From contig CALUNE010000005.1 in assembly GCA_944321945.1 (NCBI GenBank), positions 62,001 to 126,000 on the forward strand: a stretch of 64,000 nucleotides of DNA, in the 5' to 3' direction. The notes below the pieces were generated by a model. The model did not search any database and was not told where the DNA came from. It was given only the letters and a program-made list of their open reading frames with translations. The stretch comes from an uncultured Alistipes sp. (lineage in GTDB: Bacteria; Bacteroidota; Bacteroidia; Bacteroidales; Rikenellaceae). Below are positions 1 to 8,683 of this stretch, in pieces; within the stretch, counting starts at the first letter, position 1; each line of letters starts with the position of its first letter. The position numbers and the translations under genes are program-made.

Positions 1-464
1 ACAAGCCCGGAGCCCGGGTCGTCGAACGGGCCGCACGCCATGGCGTGGAGGCGTTCGTCTTCGCGCCGAAGGAGTACGCCTCGAAGGCCGACTACGAACG
101 CGAGATCGTCGCGCGGATGGATGCCGCCGGGGTCGAACTGGTCTGTCTGGCCGGTTACATGCGCATCGTGGGCGACGTGCTACTGGGGGCCTATGCCGGG
201 CGGATCATCAACATCCATCCGTCGCTGCTGCCCTCGTTCCGCGGGGCGCACGCCATCGAACAGGCGCTGGAGTACGGCGTGAAGGTCTACGGCGTGACGA
301 TTCACTACGTCGACGCCGAACTCGACGGCGGACGTATCATCGCCCAGCGGGCCTTCCCCTACGAGGGGCACGACATCGAGGAGCTGGAGCCGATGATCCA
401 TGCGGTGGAGTATCCGCTTTATATCGAAACGATTGGAAAATTATTGAACGCAAAAAAAGAATAG
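1..464 (+). CDS. purN: Phosphoribosylglycinamide formyltransferase, 5' end outside window
   Basis: Transfers a formyl group from 10-formyl-THF to GAR in step 3 of de novo purine synthesis (cytoplasm). The frame is open from base 3, so the start lies upstream of the window and the GTG at 45 is internal. About 154 C-terminal residues are visible of a family usually near 190-210. They carry the folate and active-site segments LAGYMRI, INIHPSLLPSF and GVTIHYVD; the His in IHPS and the Asp in the last motif match the known catalytic residues. purH begins 4 bases after the stop, so the two are surely co-transcribed. Nothing unusual is seen. Confidence 0.96.
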   Translation, partial: KPGARVVERAARHGVEAFVFAPKEYASKADYEREIVARMDAAGVELVCLAGYMRIVGDVLLGAYAGRIINIHPSLLPSFRGAHAIEQALEYGVKVYGVTIHYVDAELDGGRIIAQRAFPYEGHDIEELEPMIHAVEYPLYIETIGKLLNAKKE

Positions 465-468
465 GAAT

Positions 469-1998
469 ATGCGAGCATTGATCAGTGTAAGTGACAAGAC
501 GGGTGTGGTGGAGTTCGCCAAGGGGCTCCGTGCACTCGGTTGGGAGGTGATCGCCACGGGCGGCACGATGAAGCTGCTGCGCGAAAGCGGCGTGGAGGTC
601 ATCAACATCAGCGACGTGACGGGCTTCCCGGAGATCTGCGACGGCCGCGTGAAGACGCTTCACCCGAAGGTACACGGCGGACTGCTGGCCCGTCGCGACA
701 ACCCCGAGCACCTGAAGGCGCTGAAGGAGAACGGTATCGAATTCATCGACCTGGTCTGCGTGAACCTCTACCCGTTCCGCCAGACGATCTCGAAACCCGA
801 CGTACGGATGGAGGATGCCATCGAGAATATCGACATCGGCGGACCGTCGATGCTGCGTTCGGCCGCCAAGAACTGGGCCGACGTGACGGTGGTGTGCGAT
901 CCGGCCGATTATGAACAGATCCTCGGGGAGATCCGCGCCACGGGCAATACCGAGCGGACGACGCGTCTGAAACTCTCGGCCAAGGCCTATACCCACACGG
1001 CCGAGTACGACGCCATGATCGCCACCTACATGCGCAAGCAGGCCGGCCTGAACGAAAAACTCTTCCTGGAGTTCGATTTGGTGCAGTCGCTGCGTTACGG
1101 CGAGAACCCGCACCAGGGTGCAAAGTTCTACCGCGAGGAGCATGAGGTGCCCTATTCGCTGGCCTTCGCCCGTCAGCTGCACGGTAAGGAGCTGTCGTAC
1201 AACAACATCCAGGATGCCAATGCCGCGCTGTGCATCGTGCGCGAATTCGACCGTCCGTTCTGCGTGGGTCTGAAGCACATGAATCCCTGCGGCGCGGCCG
1301 TGGGCAAGGATGTGGTCGAGGCCTGGACGAAGGCCTACGAGGCCGACAAGGTGTCGATCTTCGGCGGTATCGTCGCCACGAACTGCACCGTAACGCGCGA
1401 GGCGGCCGAACTGATGAAGCCTATCTTCCTGGAGATCATCATGGCCCCGAAGTTCGACGAGGGGGCCCTCGAGGTGCTCTGCACGAAGAAGAACCTCCGT
1501 CTGCTGGAGGTCAACATGGAGAAGGGCGCCGTGGATCAGAAACAGTACGTGAGCGTCAACGGCGGCCTGCTGGTGCAGGATCTCGACGTGACGACCAAAC
1601 CGGTGACGGCCGACATGTGCGTGACGAAGGTGAAACCCGCTCCGGAGCAGATGGACGACCTGAACTTCGGCTGGCATATCGTCAAGCATGTGAAGTCGAA
1701 CGCCATCGTGGCTGTGAAGGACGGCCGCACGCTGGGCGTGGGTGCCGGTCAGATGAACCGTATCGGCTCGGCCGAACTGGCGCTGAAGCAGGCCCGTGCC
1801 GCCGGTGTGACGGAGGGTATCGTACTGGCTTCGGACGGCTTCTTCCCGTTCGACGACTGCGTGACGATGGCGGCCGAATACGGCGTGACGGCCATCGTGC
1901 AGCCCGGCGGATCGGTGCGTGACGGCGAATCGATCAGCAAGGCCGACGAGAAGGGGATCGCCATGGTCTTCACCGGCGAACGCCACTTCAAACACTGA
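469..1998 (+). CDS. purH: Bifunctional AICAR transformylase / IMP cyclohydrolase
   Basis: Catalyses the last two steps to IMP: formylation of AICAR with 10-formyl-THF, then ring closure. The 509 residues are the normal length. The N-terminal MGS-like cyclohydrolase domain (about 1-140) shows ISVSDKTGVVEFAK, ATGGT and the KTLHPKVHGG loop. The transformylase domain follows, with LRYGENPHQ and the active-site KHMNPCG near residues 268-274; the C-terminus FTGERHFKH is typical. The start ATG sits 4 bases after purN. purD follows after 27 bases, making a purNHD run. Confidence 0.98.
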   Translation: MRALISVSDKTGVVEFAKGLRALGWEVIATGGTMKLLRESGVEVINISDVTGFPEICDGRVKTLHPKVHGGLLARRDNPEHLKALKENGIEFIDLVCVNLYPFRQTISKPDVRMEDAIENIDIGGPSMLRSAAKNWADVTVVCDPADYEQILGEIRATGNTERTTRLKLSAKAYTHTAEYDAMIATYMRKQAGLNEKLFLEFDLVQSLRYGENPHQGAKFYREEHEVPYSLAFARQLHGKELSYNNIQDANAALCIVREFDRPFCVGLKHMNPCGAAVGKDVVEAWTKAYEADKVSIFGGIVATNCTVTREAAELMKPIFLEIIMAPKFDEGALEVLCTKKNLRLLEVNMEKGAVDQKQYVSVNGGLLVQDLDVTTKPVTADMCVTKVKPAPEQMDDLNFGWHIVKHVKSNAIVAVKDGRTLGVGAGQMNRIGSAELALKQARAAGVTEGIVLASDGFFPFDDCVTMAAEYGVTAIVQPGGSVRDGESISKADEKGIAMVFTGERHFKH

Positions 1999-2025
1999 TT
2001 ATTTACGGACCCGAAAAACGAAACG

Positions 2026-3276
2026 ATGATGAATGTGCTGGTGATCGGCGGCGGAGGCCGCGAACATGCCATTGTCGATGCGCTGTCGCGCTCGGCGAAG
2101 GTCGGAAAGATCTACTGCGCACCGGGCAATGCGGGCATCGCCCGTCAGGCCGAGTGCGTGGCCATCCGGGAGACCGCGGTGGAGGAGTTGCGCGATTTCG
2201 CCCGCGAAAAGGGGATCGGTCTGACGGTCGTAGGACCGGAGGTGGCCCTGGCGGCAGGTATCGTCGACTGCTTCCGCGAGGCGGGGCTGCGGATCTTCGG
2301 TCCGACGAAGGCGGCGGCGCGCATCGAATCCTCGAAGGAGTTCGCCAAGGAGCTGATGGCCCGATACGGCATTCCGACGGCCGGGTTCCGCGCCTTCACG
2401 GAGTATGCGGCGGCGCGCGACTACGTGGCCGGACGTCCGTTTCCGGCGGTGCTGAAGTACGACGGACTGGCCGCCGGCAAGGGCGTCGTCATTGCCCAGT
2501 CGATGGAGGAGGCCGATGCCGCCCTGAAGGAGATGCTGCTCGACGACAAGTTCGGCGAGGGCAAGGTCGTGGTCGAGGATTATCTCGAGGGGCCGGAGTT
2601 CTCGTTCATGTGCTTCGTCTCGGGGCACCGCGTCTGGCCGATGGTGCTGGCCCAGGACCACAAGCGCGCCTTCGACGGTGACAAGGGTCCCAATACGGGC
2701 GGCATGGGTGCCTATTCGCCGCTGCCGTTCATCACGGAGGAGGACGAGCGTTACGCCCTGGAGCACATCCTGCAGCCGGTGGCCGATGCGATGGTCGCCG
2801 AGGGGTGCCCGTTCGAAGGGGTCCTGTACGGCGGTCTGATGAAGACGGCCCAGGGCATCAAGGTCATCGAGTTCAACGCCCGCTTCGGCGACCCCGAAAC
2901 GGAAGTGGTGCTGCCGCGCCTGAAGAGCGATATCGTCGATATCTTCTGCGCTGTGGCCGAGGGGCTCGATACGCAGCTCGAGTGGCATGACTTCGCTACG
3001 CTGGGCATCGTTCTGGCCTCGAAGGGTTACCCCGGAAGCTACGAGAAGGGCCATGAAATCAAGGGCCTGGACCGGGTTGAAGGGACGGTTTACCACATGG
3101 GAACGAAGGCCGACGGCGGGCGGATCCTCACCAACGGCGGACGGGTGCTGTTTGTCGTGGGACGCGGAGCCACGCTGGCCGAGGCCCGCGAAGCGGCGCT
3201 GCGCGACGTGAACCGCATCGAGTGCGACAACCTCTTCCACCGGACCGACATCGGACATCGGGCATTTGAAAAATAG
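2026..3276 (+). CDS. purD: Phosphoribosylamine-glycine ligase (GAR synthetase)
   Basis: ATP-dependent ligation of glycine to phosphoribosylamine, step 2 of purine synthesis. The 416 residues fit the family. The N-terminus VLVIGGGGREHAI is the classic PurD signature; an ATP-grasp domain follows with LKYDGLAAGKGV (near 138-150), GPNTGGMGAYSP and EFNARFGDPE, which holds metal-binding residues. The gene opens with ATGATG, so the start could be 2026 or 2029. It sits between purH and folD on the same strand with short gaps. Confidence 0.98.
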   Translation: MMNVLVIGGGGREHAIVDALSRSAKVGKIYCAPGNAGIARQAECVAIRETAVEELRDFAREKGIGLTVVGPEVALAAGIVDCFREAGLRIFGPTKAAARIESSKEFAKELMARYGIPTAGFRAFTEYAAARDYVAGRPFPAVLKYDGLAAGKGVVIAQSMEEADAALKEMLLDDKFGEGKVVVEDYLEGPEFSFMCFVSGHRVWPMVLAQDHKRAFDGDKGPNTGGMGAYSPLPFITEEDERYALEHILQPVADAMVAEGCPFEGVLYGGLMKTAQGIKVIEFNARFGDPETEVVLPRLKSDIVDIFCAVAEGLDTQLEWHDFATLGIVLASKGYPGSYEKGHEIKGLDRVEGTVYHMGTKADGGRILTNGGRVLFVVGRGATLAEAREAALRDVNRIECDNLFHRTDIGHRAFEK

Positions 3277-3290
3277 AATCTGCACAACAT

Positions 3291-4139
3291 ATGGTAATAA
3301 GCGGTAAGGAACTGTCGGCCCGACTGAAGGCCGAAATGGCGGAGCAGGTGAAGACCTTTCCGGCCAAATATGGGCGAGTGCCCCATCTGGTGGTGATCCT
3401 CGTGGGGGACAATCCCGCCAGTGTGAGTTATGTGACGGGCAAGGCGAAGGCCTCGGAGGCGGTGGGAATCCGCAATACGACCATCCGCAAGCCCGAGTCG
3501 ATTACGGAGGCCGAGTTGCTGGACATCATCACGGCGCTGAACCTCGACGACGAGGTGGACGGCATTCTGGTGCAGCTGCCCCTGCCGAAGCATATCGACG
3601 AAAACAAGGTGATCGAGGCGATCGACAAGTCGAAGGATGTGGATGGCTTCCATCCGCTGAACGTGGCGGCGCTGTGGCAGAAACAGCCCTGCACGCTGCC
3701 CTGCACACCGAAGGGCATCATCCAGATGCTGAAGGCCGCCGGGGTGGAGATCGCCGGCAAGCGGGCTGTCGTCATCGGCCGCAGCAACATCGTCGGACTT
3801 CCGGTCTCGAAGCTGTTGCTGGACGAGAACGCCACGGTGACCATTGCCCACAGCCGCACGCGCAATCTCGGTGAGGTGACGCGTCAGGCGGAGATCCTGG
3901 TGGTGGCCATCGGGCGCCCGAAGTTCGTGACGGCCGACATGGTGGCTGACGGTGCGGTGGTGATCGACGTGGGTGTGAACCGCGACCCGGAGACGGGCAA
4001 ACTGTGCGGCGACGTCGATTTTGCGGCTATCGAACCCAAGGCGTCGGTCATTACGCCGGTGCCGGGCGGAGTGGGCCCGATGACGATCTGCTGCCTGATG
4101 GAGAACACGATCGAGTGCTTCCTCAAGCGCCGCAGGTAG
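3291..4139 (+). CDS. folD: Methylene-THF dehydrogenase / methenyl-THF cyclohydrolase
   Basis: Bifunctional NAD(P)-dependent dehydrogenase and cyclohydrolase that makes 10-formyl-THF, the cofactor used by PurN and PurH just upstream. The 282 residues match the family. Visible motifs are SYVTGKAKA with the catalytic Lys near 51, DVDGFHPLN, PCTPKGI, the dinucleotide-binding VVIGRSNIVGLPVS and PVPGGVGPMT. It starts 14 bases after purD, giving a purN-purH-purD-folD unit, and transcription probably ends at the hairpin at 4235-4269. Confidence 0.98.
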   Translation: MVISGKELSARLKAEMAEQVKTFPAKYGRVPHLVVILVGDNPASVSYVTGKAKASEAVGIRNTTIRKPESITEAELLDIITALNLDDEVDGILVQLPLPKHIDENKVIEAIDKSKDVDGFHPLNVAALWQKQPCTLPCTPKGIIQMLKAAGVEIAGKRAVVIGRSNIVGLPVSKLLLDENATVTIAHSRTRNLGEVTRQAEILVVAIGRPKFVTADMVADGAVVIDVGVNRDPETGKLCGDVDFAAIEPKASVITPVPGGVGPMTICCLMENTIECFLKRRR

Positions 4140-4234
4140 TCCGACTGCAAGGGGGGGGGAGCCGAGTGCCTTGCCCCGCCTTGAATGATGCCCATGAAAG
4201 CGGGGTGGCAGTGCCCCCCCCCGAATCGTATGGA

Positions 4235-4269
4235 AAAAAGTCCGGAATCGATGAGATTCCGGACTTTTT
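4235..4269. terminator. Bidirectional intrinsic terminator between folD and the DUF2156-GNAT gene
   Basis: A perfect 15-bp stem pairs 4235-4249 with 4255-4269 around a 5-base loop. The stem has a GTCCGGAATC core and A5/T5 ends, so it can terminate the convergent genes from both sides. Confidence 0.9.
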
Positions 4270-4275
4270 GTGTGT

Positions 4276-5679
4276 CTATTTGCGGTAGGTGGCGGTCAAA
4301 GCCTCGGGAAGCGGTCTGGAGCTGTCGCGCCGCCAGATCATGGCCCGGTCGGTGGCTGTGTCGCCCGTTCCGAAATCGAATCCGTCCTCCGAGACGAAGG
4401 TCGTGGAAACCTCACCCGTGAATCCGAAACGGCCGTAAAACTCCCGGAGCCACGCCTGGCCGGGGGTCGGGATCAGAAAGGCCGCCTCGTCGCCGCGTTC
4501 GGCAATGAGCGCCATGGCCTGCTGCATGAGTTGCGTGGCCAGACCGCGGTGACGGGCCGATTCGGCCGTGGCAACGCCATAGATGTAGGTCGTGCGGCCC
4601 AGTTCTGTGTCGAACGGCAGCAGATGGAGCATCGCCACGGTGCGACCCTCCTCCACGAGGGTCAGCGCCCGCCGCCGCGAGTAGTAGCGCATCAGGAACG
4701 AATCGACGAAATCGTCGTCGTCGCCGAAAGCCTCCTGCCACAGCTGCTTGCAGGCCAGTTCGTCGGGATGCAGATGGATGGCCGTGAACTTGTGCTGGAG
4801 GAAGGTCGGGTGGTAGGAGAGTTTGGCGCGCCGCAGTCCCTCGAGGCCGAGATCTTCCTCGCGGTTGATGAGCGTGAAACGCTCGGGAAGGTGCTGCGCG
4901 AAGAGCTTGTTGATGATCGTGAAGGCGCCGTCGTACTCCGTGTCGGCCTTCTCCATGTGGGTGTCGAACGTGTGGTTGTTGACCGCCGATCCGAAGGTGA
5001 AGGCCACCAGCCGGTCGCCGACGTAGATGCAGCCGCCGCGAAGCCCCAGCTCCTCGAAATGTTCGAAACCGCGCTGCATGGCCCGCTGTTCGGCGCACAG
5101 TTCCGACGAATGGCCCTGTTCCGAGGAGAGCCCTTCGTGCGTCTTCCGCCATTCGCGTTCGAGGGCCATGCACTCGGCCGAACGGTCCGGGGTCAGCTCT
5201 TCGTAGCGGTAGTCGGGGTATTCGGCCTCGAAACGGTTGATATGGTTGCGTTTGGGCTGGTAGCGCCGGCCTGGCAGGGTGCGCAGATCCTCGGCGTTGT
5301 AGACGTAGTCCTCCAGCGCGCGGTCCGATTCGAAGGCGAACTGCCCGGGGTGCATGCGGCGGATCATCTCGCGCCCCTCATCCGTCAGACCGATGATGCG
5401 CAGCCGCTGGCCGTGGGCATGGGCATCTTCGCGCAGCAGCGGGATGATCGGTCCGAAGTCGCCCTCACCGACCGGCTGCATGTAGCCGATGCGCGGGCCG
5501 CCGTCGATCTGGAAGCGGATGACCAGAAAACCCTCGACCTCGGCCCAGGCGCTGTGGTAGACCTCCTGCCAGCAGTACATGTTGGCGAAGGCCAGGTCGC
5601 AGTTGCAGATGTCGGAGGGCATGGTGTAGCGCTCGATGACACTGCGGTCCTCGAGACGTACGGGCTGAAATTCAATCAT
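4276..5679 (-). CDS. DUF2156 (LPG synthase C-terminal-like) protein fused to a GNAT acetyltransferase
   Basis: A soluble protein of 467 residues made of two acyl-transfer folds. The first ~290 residues resemble the C-terminal domain of phosphatidylglycerol lysyltransferases (DUF2156), with the typical RRYQPKRNHINRF segment. From about 295 to 440 there is a GNAT N-acetyltransferase with acetyl-CoA loop ATAESARHRGLATQLM and a GFTGE-type end. Substrates are unknown; neither half has membrane segments. I chose the ATG at 5679 (MIEFQPVRLEDR); the open frame reaches 5790, but that extension is only the overlapping end of the upstream gene. It overlaps that gene by 8 bases, so the two are probably translationally coupled. 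Confidence 0.85.
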   Translation of the reverse strand: MIEFQPVRLEDRSVIERYTMPSDICNCDLAFANMYCWQEVYHSAWAEVEGFLVIRFQIDGGPRIGYMQPVGEGDFGPIIPLLREDAHAHGQRLRIIGLTDEGREMIRRMHPGQFAFESDRALEDYVYNAEDLRTLPGRRYQPKRNHINRFEAEYPDYRYEELTPDRSAECMALEREWRKTHEGLSSEQGHSSELCAEQRAMQRGFEHFEELGLRGGCIYVGDRLVAFTFGSAVNNHTFDTHMEKADTEYDGAFTIINKLFAQHLPERFTLINREEDLGLEGLRRAKLSYHPTFLQHKFTAIHLHPDELACKQLWQEAFGDDDDFVDSFLMRYYSRRRALTLVEEGRTVAMLHLLPFDTELGRTTYIYGVATAESARHRGLATQLMQQAMALIAERGDEAAFLIPTPGQAWLREFYGRFGFTGEVSTTFVSEDGFDFGTGDTATDRAMIWRRDSSRPLPEALTATYRK

Positions 5680-7603
5680 GTACCGTGTAATTCTTGTTTT
5701 CGATATGGCTGTAGTACTGCTGCAGCAGGGCCTGGAAATTCGGCCTGAGGCTGTCGGCCTTCGGGGACTCTCCGACCGGCGAGCCTGCATCGTCGAGCAG
5801 CAGCGTGCCGCCGTCGGTCAGCGCACGGAACTCTCCGTCGTAGCTTACGGACCATTGCGGGCGGCGGGGTTCGTTCAGTACGTCGCGTCCGAAGGCGAAG
5901 TAGGGCTCGCGGTTTCCGATCAGACCCAGCAGGGTCGGCATCAGGTCGAGTTGCTGGGTGATTTCGTCGATCTGGCCGCGCAGGGCGCCATCGGGCGTAT
6001 GGATGAAGGCTAGGATGTGCATGTTCCCGGGGTAGGAGCGGGTCTTGTCGGCAAACTTTTCCGACGAGACGTGGTCGGCCACGAAGACGAAGATCGTGCG
6101 GCGGAACCACTCCTCCTCACCGAAGCGTTCGTAGAAGCGGCGGAAGGCCTGATCGTCGTAGGCCACCCCCTTGTGGATTTTGGTGTATCCATCGGGGAGC
6201 GTGGCAACATACTTTTCAGGTACGACGAACGGGTGGTGCGACGAGAGGGTGAACAGCGAGGCGAAGAAGGGCTCGGGCATCGTGGAGAGCTCCTCGCCGA
6301 AGAATTGCAGGAAGGGTTCGTCCCAGATGCCCCAGTAGCCGTCGAAATCGTCGGTGCCGTGGCGGGCCTCGTAGTCTTCACGGCTGACGAGGCGTTCGAC
6401 ACCGGCCGAGCGGGCATAGGCTCCGAATCCCATCGAGCCGTGCTCCGAACCGCAGAAGAAGGCCGTCGAGTAGCCTTGCCCGGCCAGCAGGGCGGGCAGT
6501 TGCCGGCTTTGTCCCAGCGACTGCGGCATCAGCACGAAGGGGGTGCGGAACGACGGGATGCTTCCCAGCACGGAGGGCATGGCCTGAATCGAGCGTGTGC
6601 CGTTGGCATACATCCGGCGGAAGGTCAGCCCCTCGCGCATCAGCGAATCGAGGAACGGCGTGAAGCCCTTCTGCGGCAGGTCGGCGTAGATCTCCGGGCA
6701 GAGCCAGGCCGAGTGTTCGGCCGACATGCTCTCCAGAATGAAGACCACGATGTTGCGGCCCGCGAGGTTGAGGGCCGTGCTGTCGGCGGGCTGATGGACC
6801 GGCGTGAAGCGCATCGGCAGCTCCTCGTCGGAGAAGTAGCGCGGGAACTTGACGCTCGACGAACTTCCGGCCGTACGCAGCATGCAGAACGGGTTGCTCA
6901 GGATGAGGTTGGCCTTGCTGCTCTCCGAGGTGTAGAGCGTGGCGTTCGAGAGGGTGATCGGGCGCGTCATGCGGGTCATTCCGCCGCGCATGCCGGCGAT
7001 GCTCAGTCCGGCGGCTGCGGCCAGCAGAATCGCTCCGCCGGCGTAGTAGGGCCAGCCGCGGCGCAGCAGACTCTCTTCGTGCACCCGGCGGCGGTAGGCC
7101 CAGGCCAGCAGCACGGTCAGCGCCGCCCATACCAGAACGAGGTACCAGTTTTCGGCCATGAACTTCCCGACGAGCTGCAGCGAATTGTCGTTGTCGGCGA
7201 AGAAGATCTCGTCGGCCGTAAAGCGTTTCTGTGTATAGCGGAAGTAGACCGTGTCGGCGAGGTTCGTGGCTGCGACCAGCAGCGAATTGACCGCGACGTA
7301 GTAGCCGAACATCACACCGCGGTACCAGCGGCGTTCGCGCACGTGGAGCGGCAGCAGCGACAGCAGGATGAACACGCCGTCGGCATAGACCACCGACGAG
7401 GTGTCGAACTTCAGCGCTCCGGCGAGGAGCTGTCCGATCTCACCCGGCGAAAGCGGCCCGATGAGCGCCGCGTTGTAGAGGTAGAAGACCGCGCGGCAGA
7501 TCATCAGCACGGCATACAGCACGATGATCCGCCACACCAGCATGCCGAGCGGTGTGCGGATCAGCCGTCCGGGCAGATTCTCTCTCCGTGCACTCTGTTT
7601 CAT
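5672..7603 (-). CDS. LTA synthase-like membrane sulfatase-fold enzyme
   Basis: Integral membrane protein of 643 residues with about four or five N-terminal helices (roughly 18-48, 70-86, 96-118, 152-170, 188-205), then an outward-facing alkaline-phosphatase/sulfatase domain as in LtaS and OpgB. Metal and catalytic elements include FILESMS (Glu291), NGTRSIQAM with Ser338 as the likely nucleophile, SSHHPF and VADH near the C-terminus. Family members transfer phosphoglycerol or phosphoethanolamine groups to envelope glycans or lipids. Bacteroidetes make no LTA, so the substrate is unknown. It lies downstream of nadC and is coupled to the DUF2156-GNAT gene. Confidence 0.88.
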   Translation of the reverse strand: MKQSARRENLPGRLIRTPLGMLVWRIIVLYAVLMICRAVFYLYNAALIGPLSPGEIGQLLAGALKFDTSSVVYADGVFILLSLLPLHVRERRWYRGVMFGYYVAVNSLLVAATNLADTVYFRYTQKRFTADEIFFADNDNSLQLVGKFMAENWYLVLVWAALTVLLAWAYRRRVHEESLLRRGWPYYAGGAILLAAAAGLSIAGMRGGMTRMTRPITLSNATLYTSESSKANLILSNPFCMLRTAGSSSSVKFPRYFSDEELPMRFTPVHQPADSTALNLAGRNIVVFILESMSAEHSAWLCPEIYADLPQKGFTPFLDSLMREGLTFRRMYANGTRSIQAMPSVLGSIPSFRTPFVLMPQSLGQSRQLPALLAGQGYSTAFFCGSEHGSMGFGAYARSAGVERLVSREDYEARHGTDDFDGYWGIWDEPFLQFFGEELSTMPEPFFASLFTLSSHHPFVVPEKYVATLPDGYTKIHKGVAYDDQAFRRFYERFGEEEWFRRTIFVFVADHVSSEKFADKTRSYPGNMHILAFIHTPDGALRGQIDEITQQLDLMPTLLGLIGNREPYFAFGRDVLNEPRRPQWSVSYDGEFRALTDGGTLLLDDAGSPVGESPKADSLRPNFQALLQQYYSHIENKNYTVHD

Positions 7604-7759
7604 CGCGATTCCGTTTATGTGCCCTCTTTTATGTGCCTCCCGTATGCTCCTTTTTGTGCCTCCCGTGCGCTCCTTGCACCCCTTCCTGTGCGCCCCTGCT
7701 TCCGGTTTGTCTGCGGCCCTGCGGTTCGACTTGCCGGGGTCGGGTCCGTGTGTTTCGGG
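7604..7759. other. GC-rich spacer with short degenerate repeats
   Basis: The 156 bases between nadC and the LTA-synthase-like gene hold several imperfect copies of a TGTGCCTCCCGT / GCTCCTT motif (about 7618-7700). I see no promoter, gene or convincing hairpin. Confidence 0.5.
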
Positions 7760-8614
7760 CTATTCGCAGGCCTTGAGCGACATGTCGAGCGAGCGGATCT
7801 GGTGGGTCAGCGCGCCGACGGAGATGAAGTCCACGCCGCAGGCGGCATAGTCGCGCAGCGTGTCGAGCGTGATGCCGCCGCTGGATTCGGTTTCGCAGCG
7901 GCCGGCTACCTTCTCCACGGCGAGGCGCGTCATTTCGGGGGTGAAGTTGTCGAACATGATGCGGTCGACACCCCCTGCGGCGAAGACCTCGTCGATATCC
8001 TCCAGCGTACGGACCTCGCACTCGATCGGGAGGTTCTTGCCCCGGGCCTTGAGGTATTCGCGGGCGCCGGTGATGGCTTTCTGAATCCCGCCGGCGAAGT
8101 CGATGTGGTTGTCCTTCAAGAGGATCATGTCGAAGAGGCCCATGCGGTGGTTTTCGCCGCCGCCCAGTTTGACGGCCATCTTGTCCAGTACGCGCATGCC
8201 GGGTGTGGTCTTGCGCGTGTCGAGCACCCGGGTGTGGAGCCCTTCGAGGCGCTTGACATAGACGGCCGTCTGGGTGGCCACGCCGCTCATGCGCTGCATG
8301 ATGTTCAGCACGATGCGTTCGGCCTGCAGCAGCGAGCGCAGGCGTCCCGAGACGTAGAAGGCCACGTCGCCGGGCTTCACGCGCACGCCGTCGTCGAGGA
8401 TCTGTTCGAAGTGCATCTCGGGGTCGAGGCGGTGGAAGACGATCCGGGCGATCTCGATCCCGGCGATCACGCCCTCCTGTTTGCACAGCAGGCGCATGCG
8501 TCCGTGTTCGTCGGCGGGGATGCAGCAGAGCGACGTGTGGTCGCCGTCGCCGATATCCTCCTTAATGCAGAGTTCGATCAGTTCGTCCACAAAGGGTTTG
8601 TATTCGGGTTTCAT
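7760..8614 (-). CDS. nadC: Nicotinate-nucleotide pyrophosphorylase (quinolinate phosphoribosyltransferase)
   Basis: Converts quinolinate and PRPP to nicotinate mononucleotide, CO2 and PPi in NAD synthesis. The 284 residues are the usual length. Diagnostic segments are EDIGDGDHTS, QRMSGVAT, LDTRKTTPGMR, KLGGGENHRMGL, LKDNHI and MFDNFTPE, which carry the phosphate- and quinolinate-binding Arg, Lys and His residues. It starts 28 bases downstream of a TAACTTTG -7 element and is first in the run with the LTA-synthase-like and DUF2156-GNAT genes. No nadA or nadB is nearby; nadE lies at 46305. Confidence 0.97.
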   Translation of the reverse strand: MKPEYKPFVDELIELCIKEDIGDGDHTSLCCIPADEHGRMRLLCKQEGVIAGIEIARIVFHRLDPEMHFEQILDDGVRVKPGDVAFYVSGRLRSLLQAERIVLNIMQRMSGVATQTAVYVKRLEGLHTRVLDTRKTTPGMRVLDKMAVKLGGGENHRMGLFDMILLKDNHIDFAGGIQKAITGAREYLKARGKNLPIECEVRTLEDIDEVFAAGGVDRIMFDNFTPEMTRLAVEKVAGRCETESSGGITLDTLRDYAACGVDFISVGALTHQIRSLDMSLKACE

Positions 8615-8642
8615 CTTTCGTGCATGTTTATGGTTTCGCCTG

Positions 8643-8650
8643 CAAAGTTA
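8643..8650 (-). promoter_or_regulatory. -7 element of the nadC promoter
   Basis: TAACTTTG on the minus strand fits the Bacteroidetes sigma-ABfr -7 consensus TAnnTTTG, 28 bases before the nadC ATG. I see no good TTTG -33 box at the expected distance, so this is a half-supported call. Confidence 0.55.
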
Positions 8651-8683
8651 ACACTTCGCAGGCGAACTCCATCCCCGGGAGGG

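Noticed and set aside
4270-5748. A 492-codon frame on the plus strand opposite the DUF2156-GNAT gene
   Set aside because: The minus-strand protein has clear domains and motifs; the plus-strand frame has none and begins inside the terminator region.
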